A stretch of DNA of 7,302 nt, from contig CALKYG010000331.1 in the NCBI GenBank assembly GCA_938003575.1, forward strand, positions 1 through 7,302, read 5' to 3'. Shown piece by piece: positions 1 to 4,487 of the stretch (position 1 is its first letter; each line of letters begins with the position of its first letter). The notes under the pieces are model-generated. The model ran no database searches. It had not been told where the DNA came from and saw only the letters and a program-made list of their open reading frames with translations. The translations under genes were made by a program, and so were the position numbers. This DNA comes from an uncultured Alphaproteobacteria bacterium (GTDB taxonomy: Bacteria > Pseudomonadota > Alphaproteobacteria > Caulobacterales > Parvularculaceae).

Positions 1-55
1 AGACCGATCCGGTGAAGCCGTCGCCGGTTTTCGTGAAGGTTCCGATCGTAGCCAT
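1..55 (-). CDS. DUF736 family protein, N-terminal fragment (runs off the left edge)
   Basis: Only the first 18 codons are in the window. They read MATIGTFTKTGDGFTGSV, which matches the conserved start of DUF736 proteins (MATIG-F-K-G--G). The ATG at 55 is preceded by GGAG at a spacing of 6 bases, a good ribosome binding site. An in-frame ATG four codons upstream lacks such a site. The family is small (about 100 residues) and of unknown biochemical function. From general knowledge, its genes are common on plasmids and integrative conjugative elements of Hyphomicrobiales and Sphingomonadales. It lies downstream of, and on the same strand as, the dioxygenase operon, but about 400 bases and a probable terminator separate them, so it is likely a separate transcription unit. 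The family call rests on the N-terminus alone. Confidence 0.72.
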   Translation of the reverse strand, partial: MATIGTFTKTGDGFTGSV

Positions 56-174
56 TTTCGTCTCCATTCTTTGTTCGGGCCGCCCATCGCGGCCTCGATG
101 GCGATCGAAAAGGCGAAGGCGAGCGCCGACGCAGTCGAAGACCCGGAGCGCATGCGAAGGACGGCGCGCGGCGG

Positions 175-233
175 ACTTTTTTGTCTTCCCGCGAGGAATG
201 GCGGCCTCTCTTCGGCCGCCAGGGGAAAAAAGT
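175..233. repeat. Nested inverted repeat upstream of DUF736
   Basis: The outer arms are ACTTTTTT (175-182) and AAAAAAGT (226-233), a perfect 8-base inverted repeat. Inside it lies a second perfect 8-base pair, TGGCGGCC (199-206) and GGCCGCCA (214-221), around a 7-base loop. The inner hairpin is GC-only apart from its base pair and is not followed directly by a T-tract on either strand, so it does not look like a simple terminator. It lies 120-180 bases upstream of the DUF736 start. A leader structure or a protein-binding site is possible; function is unknown. Confidence 0.5.
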
Positions 234-255
234 TCGACGCTGCCGTTGCGTCAAA
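226..255 (-). terminator. Probable rho-independent terminator for the dioxygenase operon
   Basis: Read on the minus strand, TTTGACGC (255-248) pairs with GCGTCGAA (240-233). This is an 8-bp stem with one G-U wobble and a 7-base loop. After one C comes a run of six T (231-226). The hairpin is followed by a U-tract in the correct order for minus-strand transcription only. It sits about 200 bases past the stop of the dioxygenase gene and before the DUF736 start, so it would end the reductase-lipoprotein-dioxygenase transcript. The stem is modest in strength. Confidence 0.45.
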
Positions 256-340
256 GGCGATCGAGCCGAAGGCGGTCTTCGCCTAGATCAAGCCAATCGA
301 GGTCGCGCTGCGCCGGACGCAAGGGAATTGGAGTTTCGTA

Positions 341-493
341 ATGGCGAAGTTAGATGCCGAACAGAAACTCCGACGGTCCAGCGGTTACGATCTCGGCCCT
401 CAATATCGAACCGCGGGCGACGGGCCGGCAGAACGAGCGAGCAGTGACCAAATCCTCAATCGAAGCGAAACGCCGAGATCGCGGTTTGCATGA
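341..493 (+). CDS. Doubtful 50-residue ORF with a good ribosome binding site
   Basis: An ATG at 341 is preceded by TTGGAG with 7 bases between, a well-placed ribosome binding site. The frame runs 50 codons to a TGA at 491-493 and overlaps the 3' end of the oppositely oriented dioxygenase gene by 38 bases. The product is hydrophilic and rich in Arg, Ser, Asp and Gly, with no hydrophobic core, signal peptide or known motif. Third-position GC looks much lower than in the neighbouring genes, which argues against selection as a protein. It could be a remnant of a larger gene or chance. I do not recognise it. Confidence 0.18.
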   Translation: MAKLDAEQKLRRSSGYDLGPQYRTAGDGPAERASSDQILNRSETPRSRFA

Positions 494-1238
494 CGCGCTC
501 GGAATAAATACGCCGGCCCTCGCCTCTAGACGCGCCGGCGGCGACCATGAGCGGAAGGAGATGCTCCTCGCGCGGATGAGAGAGGCGCCCGGAAGGCGCG
601 TCGCTCCACGATGCGAGCAGCGCTTCGCGCTTGTCGGGGTCGCTCTCTGCCGCCGCCGTGATCCAATGATCGAATTCCTCGGACGGCGCGGTGAAGCGGG
701 GATCGCCATAGCCGCGCATATTGTGAAAGCTCATACCGGAGCCGACGATGAGGACGCCTTCCGCGCGCAATGGGGCGAGCGCCTTGCCGGCGTCGAGGTT
801 AAGACGCGGATCGAAGCTTTTCTCGACCGACATTTCGATCATCGGAATGTCGGCCTCCGGAAAAGACACCATCATCGGAATGAAGAGGCCGTGGTCGATG
901 CCGCGCGCGTCATCGATCGAGGCTTCGAGTCCTTTCGACCTCAGCAACTCCGCCGCCCGCGCGGCGAGCGCCGGCGCGCCAGCAACCGGATACTTCAGTT
1001 GATAGGTGTGCGGCGGAAAGCCGGAATAGTCGTAGATCATCGTCGGGCGCGACGCGGCGCCGAAGGCAAAGCCCTTGGTCTCCCAATGCGCAGAGACGAC
1101 GATGATCGCGTTCGGCCGCGCCAGGAGATCCCTAGGATAGCCGCGCAGGAACGCCGCCATTCCGGTCCAGACGCCTTGGGGATCGTCCATGAAGAAGCAC
1201 GGGCCGCCGCCATGGGGAATATAGAGAGTAGGTTGCAC
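456..1238 (-). CDS. DODA-type extradiol aromatic ring-opening dioxygenase (LigB superfamily)
   Basis: A 260-residue protein of the DODA/YgiD class III extradiol dioxygenase family, close to the usual 255-275 residues. These soluble, single-domain enzymes bind Fe(II) or Zn(II) and open catechol-type rings next to the hydroxyl pair; DOPA is the classical test substrate, but the natural substrate of bacterial members is mostly unknown. Visible conserved blocks are IPHGGGP (His9), SAHWE (His51), DHGLFIP (His116), GSGMSFHN (His172) and HPREEHLLPL (His221 and His226); His9 and His51 are probably among the metal ligands. The start is GTG at 1238, with a weak purine-rich upstream stretch. It is supported because IPHGGGP must lie within the first 10 residues and no in-frame ATG precedes it. 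It is last in a likely operon, 72 bases after the lipoprotein gene. Family is secure; substrate is not. Confidence 0.93.
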   Translation of the reverse strand: MQPTLYIPHGGGPCFFMDDPQGVWTGMAAFLRGYPRDLLARPNAIIVVSAHWETKGFAFGAASRPTMIYDYSGFPPHTYQLKYPVAGAPALAARAAELLRSKGLEASIDDARGIDHGLFIPMMVSFPEADIPMIEMSVEKSFDPRLNLDAGKALAPLRAEGVLIVGSGMSFHNMRGYGDPRFTAPSEEFDHWITAAAESDPDKREALLASWSDAPSGRLSHPREEHLLPLMVAAGASRGEGRRIYSERVMQTAISAFRFD

Positions 1239-1310
1239 TGCTCTGTCTTTCTTGACTGATTTGTAAATGCATGGCGCGGTTGGCTCGTCGCGTGCCGTGC
1301 CGCACTCGGC

Positions 1311-1853
1311 TTACTCGGCAAGTCCGATCTGCTTCATGAACGCCTGGTTGTCCCAGTAGAGCCATTCCTCCGCCATCACGCCGTTCTCCCAGCGGCCGAC
1401 GGTCAGCATGCCGAGTTTGAATTTCTTTCTGGTCGGCTCGATGACGCTGCCGTTTGCCAGAGGCATCGGCGCGGAGAACGTCCCCTCCATGAACCCCTGC
1501 ACTGCGGTATAGTCGCCGTCGGCAAGTTTGATCGGGTGCTCCTTGATCACCGTATCGGGCGCAAAGACAAATTGGGGCTTCAGCATTTCAAGATGCTCGG
1601 GCAAGCCGGTCGTCGTGCTGCCGTCCGGATAGTGGACCACGATGTCCTCGGCGTGGCTCTTGTGAAACTCGTCCCACTTCTGGCCGCTGTAGACCTTGAA
1701 ATCGAGGTCGTCGAATGTTGCGAGGTTCTTTTCCTGCTCCGCAGTTCTCGTTCCGATCTTCGACGCGGGACTTTGGTTGGCGCCGGTCGGCGCGCAGGCG
1801 GATAGGGCGATGATGGCGACTGAAGCGGCGATGGTCGCGATTGAATGTTTCAC
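1311..1853 (-). CDS. SnoaL/NTF2-like (ester cyclase-like) protein with lipoprotein signal
   Basis: A 180-residue protein. Residues 1-20 form a lipoprotein signal: Lys2, a hydrophobic stretch IATIAASVAIIA, then the lipobox LSAC with Cys20 as the lipidated residue. A Ser/Thr/Gln-rich linker follows (about 22-40). The rest (about 44-175) resembles SnoaL-like polyketide cyclase/ester cyclase proteins of the NTF2 fold: an N-terminal helix with W-EFHKSHAEDIVVHYPDG, then the strands GDYTAVQGFMEGTF, KKFKLGMLTVGRWENG and EEWLYWDN. The family uses an acidic/His-lined pocket, but enzyme activity is unproven for most members. It should sit anchored in the periplasm, unlike the cytoplasmic enzymes beside it. 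The start is GTG at 1853, with AAGGGAGA just upstream, and lies only 32 bases after the reductase stop, implying co-transcription. Fold and lipoprotein calls are good; role unknown. Confidence 0.85.
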   Translation of the reverse strand: MKHSIATIAASVAIIALSACAPTGANQSPASKIGTRTAEQEKNLATFDDLDFKVYSGQKWDEFHKSHAEDIVVHYPDGSTTTGLPEHLEMLKPQFVFAPDTVIKEHPIKLADGDYTAVQGFMEGTFSAPMPLANGSVIEPTRKKFKLGMLTVGRWENGVMAEEWLYWDNQAFMKQIGLAE

Positions 1854-1885
1854 AGTGTCTCCCTTCTTCGATTTGCGGAACGCGG

Positions 1886-2449
1886 TTATTTTTTCGACCG
1901 TCCTTCGATGAAGCTGGCAAAGCCTGCGACGAAGTCCCTGAGGCGCGTCCGCATCGCCTCGTCGGCAAGAGTGCCGTCCGCATCAAAGAGACCGCCGGCG
2001 CGCGACACCATCAAGCGCCCTTCGAACCACGGTCTCATGCCGAGCGTGCGCAGGACGGCAAGCCAGGCGTCCTGCGCGAGGATGGTGCCGAAGCCGCCGG
2101 GCGAGGCGCCGATCAGCGCAACGGGCTTTCCGCCGAAGACGCGGCCGATATCCTCGGCCGGGCGCGAGGCCCAGTCGATGGCGTTCTTGAAGACGCCCGG
2201 AATGCCGTTGTTGTATTCCGGCGTCGAGAGAATGACGCCGTCCGCCGCGGCGATCGCGTCTTTGAGCGCGGCGACCGCGGGCGGCAGGCCCTCCGCCGCC
2301 TCGACATCGGCGTTGTAGAGGGGAATGGCGTCAATCGTCCGTACATCGAAGCTGACGCCTGTTGGCACTATTTCGGCGGCGGCCTTCAGCAGCCCGAGAT
2401 TGAAGGATTTGCGCCGCAGGCTTCCGGCGATTCCGACGATGGCGGTCAT
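1886..2449 (-). CDS. NADPH-dependent FMN reductase (flavodoxin-fold NAD(P)H:quinone/chromate/azo reductase type)
   Basis: A 187-residue, single-domain flavodoxin-like protein, normal for this family. It carries the FMN-phosphate loop GSLRRKSFN (residues 9-17), the flavin-binding block STPEYNNGIPGVFKNAIDW (75-93), and GASPGGFGT (114-122) near the isoalloxazine ring. Members (ChrR, YieF, ArsH-like and azoreductase types) reduce FMN, quinones, chromate or azo dyes with NAD(P)H, often by two-electron transfer that limits redox cycling. The start ATG at 2449 has AGGGAGAA 7 bases upstream. It is first in a probable operon with the SnoaL lipoprotein (32-base gap) and the ring-cleaving dioxygenase. 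The pirin gene upstream is on the same strand but ends in a strong terminator, so a separate promoter is expected within about 55 bases; I could not pick one out. The exact substrate cannot be read from sequence. Confidence 0.93.
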   Translation of the reverse strand: MTAIVGIAGSLRRKSFNLGLLKAAAEIVPTGVSFDVRTIDAIPLYNADVEAAEGLPPAVAALKDAIAAADGVILSTPEYNNGIPGVFKNAIDWASRPAEDIGRVFGGKPVALIGASPGGFGTILAQDAWLAVLRTLGMRPWFEGRLMVSRAGGLFDADGTLADEAMRTRLRDFVAGFASFIEGRSKK

Positions 2450-2504
2450 AAGCGGTTCTCCCTTGTTGATCGCGAGGCTGGTCGGGCGATTTGCTCAGTC
2501 AGCG

Positions 2505-2536
2505 AAAAAAATCCCGGCGCCATGATGCGCCGGGAT
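2505..2536 (-). terminator. Strong rho-independent terminator after pirin
   Basis: A perfect 10-bp stem, ATCCCGGCGC (2511-2520) against GCGCCGGGAT (2527-2536), closes a 6-base loop. On the minus strand it is followed by a run of seven T (2511-2505). It begins 4 bases after the pirin stop codon. The order hairpin then T-tract fits only minus-strand transcription. It should separate pirin from the FMN reductase operon, at least partly. Confidence 0.92.
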
Positions 2537-2540
2537 CAAG

Positions 2541-3428
2541 TCACGCAGCCATCGCGCCGAACTTGCCGTTGTTGAAATCTTCGAACGCCTGACGGATCTC
2601 CGCTTCGCTGTTCATGACGAAGGGACCCATGCCTACGATCGACTCGTCGATCGGCTCGCCGGTGAGGACGAGGAGCGTCGCATCGCCGTCGGCGTGAACC
2701 ATCGCGTTCGTCCCCGCAGGGTCGAAAAGAACGACTTCTGCTTCGCCGGCGCCTTCCGCGCCGTTGACCGTCACATGTCCGCTCAAGACGACCAGCATCG
2801 CCGTATGTCCTTCTGGCAAATCAATCGCCACGTCCGCGCCGCCGTTGTTCCGGAGATCCCAGACATTGACCGGCGTGAAGGTCTTCGCCGGACCTTTGGC
2901 GGCGCCGAATTCGCCGGCGATGATGCGCGCGGTGCCCGCGCCCTCGCTGAGTTCGACGACGGGAATGTCGCTGTTCAGAATGCTCTGATAGCGGGCCGGC
3001 GCCATCTTGTCCTTGGCGGGAAGGTTCACCCAGAGCTGCACCATGCGGAACGGCCCGCCGGATTTGGTGAAGCCTTTGGAGTGGAACTCCTCATGGAGAA
3101 TGCCGCCTGCCGCCGTCATCCACTGCACGTCGCCGCGACCGATAACGCCGCCATTGCCGGCCGAGTCGCGATGCTCGACTTCGCCGTCATAGACGATGGT
3201 GACGGTTTCAAAGCCGCGATGGGGATGCTCACCGACGCCGCGCGGGTGATCGGCGGGTTCGAAATAATGCGGTCCCGCATAATCGAGAAGAAGGAACGGG
3301 CTGACGCGCGCGCCATGGCTCGAATAGGAAAAAAGCGAGCGCACCGGAAAGCCGTCGCCGACCCAGTGGCGGCGGTTGTTGCCCAAGCGGGCGAGAATTT
3401 TCTTGGTCATGGCCATTTTCCGTTGCAT
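2541..3428 (-). CDS. Pirin family protein (bicupin)
   Basis: A 295-residue two-domain cupin protein, typical pirin length. The N-terminal cupin (about 30-140) has the metal-binding set of pirins: His68 and His70 in EHPHRGFET, and His112 and Glu114 in GGILHEEFH, matching His56, His58, His101 and Glu103 of human pirin. The C-terminal cupin (about 180-290) ends with the characteristic GEPIDESIVGMGPFVMNS and FNNGKFG. Bacterial pirins are cytoplasmic metal-binding proteins; some open flavonols such as quercetin with dioxygen, while others appear to be redox-responsive regulators. All four ligands are present, so the metal site should be intact. Three in-frame ATGs lie close together at 3428, 3416 and 3410; the third (MTKKILARLG) has GGA at a plausible distance and may be the true start. 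Transcribed away from the LysR gene, a usual arrangement for a LysR target. Monocistronic, judging from the terminator. Confidence 0.95.
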   Translation of the reverse strand: MQRKMAMTKKILARLGNNRRHWVGDGFPVRSLFSYSSHGARVSPFLLLDYAGPHYFEPADHPRGVGEHPHRGFETVTIVYDGEVEHRDSAGNGGVIGRGDVQWMTAAGGILHEEFHSKGFTKSGGPFRMVQLWVNLPAKDKMAPARYQSILNSDIPVVELSEGAGTARIIAGEFGAAKGPAKTFTPVNVWDLRNNGGADVAIDLPEGHTAMLVVLSGHVTVNGAEGAGEAEVVLFDPAGTNAMVHADGDATLLVLTGEPIDESIVGMGPFVMNSEAEIRQAFEDFNNGKFGAMAA

Positions 3429-3448
3429 CCAAAGCCGCCGTTGGACGG

Positions 3449-3477
3449 GAGATAACGCCGGGACGCTGACACAAGAA
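3449..3477 (-). promoter_or_regulatory. Candidate promoter for pirin
   Basis: On the minus strand, TTCTTG (3477-3472) and TATCTC (3454-3449) are separated by 17 bases, resembling a weak sigma-70 type -35/-10 pair. Transcription would start near 3442, giving a short leader before any of the three possible pirin ATGs. The match is imperfect, and weak matches occur by chance, but the location in the 87-base divergent gap is right. Confidence 0.25.
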
Positions 3478-3479
3478 GA

Positions 3480-3508
3480 TTGCGAATTCAGACGCTACGT
3501 CCTATTCA
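3480..3508 (+). promoter_or_regulatory. Weak candidate promoter for lysR
   Basis: TTGCGA (3480-3485) and TATTCA (3503-3508) are 17 bases apart. The -10 match is poor (3 of 6). If used, transcription would begin very close to the ATG at 3516, giving a nearly leaderless message. The -10 would lie inside the 3498-3515 palindrome, so a bound regulator would block it. Offered only because it would give simple autorepression. Confidence 0.18.
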
Positions 3509-3515
3509 TAGGACG
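3498..3515. promoter_or_regulatory. Palindromic candidate operator abutting the lysR start
   Basis: CGTCCTAT (3498-3505) and ATAGGACG (3508-3515) form a perfect 8-base inverted repeat with a 2-base centre. It lies in the divergent pirin-lysR gap and ends at the base before the lysR ATG. It includes the AGGA that is the only ribosome-binding-site candidate for that ATG. LysR-type proteins bind interrupted dyads of about this size, so autoregulation is a natural reading. In RNA it could also fold and hide the ribosome binding site, although a 2-base loop is strained. Confidence 0.5.
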
Positions 3516-4487
3516 ATGCAGGATCTCAACGACCTCTACTACTTCGTCCAAGTGGTGGATCATCGCGGATTTGCGGCTGCCGGCCGGGCCCTCGGCGTCC
3601 CGAAGTCGAAGCTGAGCCGGCGCCTTCAGGAACTCGAAGAACGCCTCGGCGTGCGCCTGATCCAGCGCTCGTCGCGGCGCTTTTCGGTGACCGAAATCGG
3701 CCGCGAGTTCTACTACCGCTGCCGCGCCATGCTGATCGAGGCGCAAGCCGCCGAAGAAGTGATCGCCGAAGCGAGCGCAGAGCCGCGAGGTTCCTTACGC
3801 GTCGCGTGCCCGACCGCACTCATCGCCTTCCAGTTCGGCGCGCTCTTCGCGCGCTTCATGAAAGAGCATCCGGGCGTCGATCTCCAACTCGACAGCACAC
3901 ATCGCCGCGTCGATGTCATCGCCGAAGGTTTCGACGTCGCCATTCGCGTGCGCTTCCCGCCGCTGGAGCCGACCGATCTCGTGATGAGAAAGCTCGACGA
4001 GAGCACGCAATGCGTGGTCGCGAGCCCTTCGCTCATCCCGCGCGCGCTTCATTCGCCTGCGGATCTTTCCGCACTGCCGACCCTCGATCAAGCGCGCGCC
4101 GATCGCGATCATGTATTCCGGCTCGAACGGGCGGGCGGCGAGACCGCAATCGTTGCGCACAAGCCGAGGCTCGTCACCGACGACATGGCGGCCTTACGCG
4201 AGGCCGCGCTCGGCGGCGTCGGCGTCGTGCAATTGCCGACCGTCATGATCTATGAGGATGTCGCGGCGGGCAGCCTCATTCGCGTCCTTCCGCAATGGCG
4301 TCCGAAGGCCGGAATCGTCCACGCTGTCTTCCCCTCGCGGCGCGGGCTGCTCCCCTCCGTCCGCGCGCTGCTCGAATTCCTGGCGCGCGAATGCGCGGCT
4401 GCACGCATGGCGGCGGACCTTGTAACAAATGCGAAGGCGGCTATGCGGGAACTGTCAGAGAGTCGGCCCGATACGCGAGCAATCTGA
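3516..4487 (+). CDS. LysR family transcriptional regulator
   Basis: A 323-residue regulator. The start MQDLNDLYYFVQVVDHRGF is typical of the family, so I chose ATG 3516 (AGGA 2 bases upstream) rather than a TTG at 3480 that would add 12 residues. The winged helix-turn-helix lies at about 5-62 (FAAAGRALGVPKSKLSRRLQ, then LEERLGVRLIQRSSRRFSVTEIG). The effector-binding domain spans about 90-295, with LRVACP, FDVAIRV and VTDDMAALREAALGGVGVVQLP. It is transcribed divergently from pirin; in E. coli the LysR protein YhaJ neighbours the pirin YhaK, a comparable pairing linked to sensing aromatic breakdown products. An aromatic or quinone effector is therefore my inference. The C-terminus is longer than the usual 295-305 residues: its last 15 codons overlap the 3' end of the convergent ATPase gene. 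It probably controls pirin and perhaps the reductase operon. Confidence 0.95.
   Translation: MQDLNDLYYFVQVVDHRGFAAAGRALGVPKSKLSRRLQELEERLGVRLIQRSSRRFSVTEIGREFYYRCRAMLIEAQAAEEVIAEASAEPRGSLRVACPTALIAFQFGALFARFMKEHPGVDLQLDSTHRRVDVIAEGFDVAIRVRFPPLEPTDLVMRKLDESTQCVVASPSLIPRALHSPADLSALPTLDQARADRDHVFRLERAGGETAIVAHKPRLVTDDMAALREAALGGVGVVQLPTVMIYEDVAAGSLIRVLPQWRPKAGIVHAVFPSRRGLLPSVRALLEFLARECAAARMAADLVTNAKAAMRELSESRPDTRAI

Larger units (their letters stand above)
56..455. other. 400-base stretch without a convincing gene
   Basis: No open frame here looks like a real protein: the translated frames are Arg/Ser-rich, low in hydrophobic residues and match no family I recognise. The stretch contains a probable minus-strand terminator at 226-255, a nested inverted repeat at 175-233, the ribosome binding site of the DUF736 gene, and a doubtful short plus-strand ORF starting at 341. 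No tRNA or obvious attachment site was seen. It separates the DUF736 gene from the stress-type operon and may be the edge of an inserted segment. Confidence 0.55.

Noticed and set aside
51..340. CRISPR array, tRNA or attachment site in the gene-poor left stretch
   Set aside because: No repeated units at regular spacing, no cloverleaf and no tRNA 3' end could be found by eye.
354..1259. 301-codon open frame on the plus strand
   Set aside because: It is antisense to the dioxygenase gene, whose family motifs are clear; its product is Arg/His-rich with no recognisable domain, as expected of a shadow frame in GC-rich DNA.
1239..1310. Promoter or terminator between the lipoprotein and dioxygenase genes
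   Set aside because: The 72 bases show no hairpin with a T-tract and no convincing -35/-10 pair, so the genes are treated as one operon.
1841..2575. 244-codon open frame on the plus strand
   Set aside because: It lies antisense to the FMN reductase and crosses the terminator; composition is Arg/Gly/Asp-rich and no motif is visible.
2694..3455. 253-codon open frame on the plus strand
   Set aside because: It is the mirror of the pirin gene, which carries all four metal ligands and the family C-terminus.
3480..3515. Upstream TTG start for the LysR protein
   Set aside because: It would add 12 residues before the conserved family start and would place the palindrome inside the coding region; the ATG at 3516 fits the family better.
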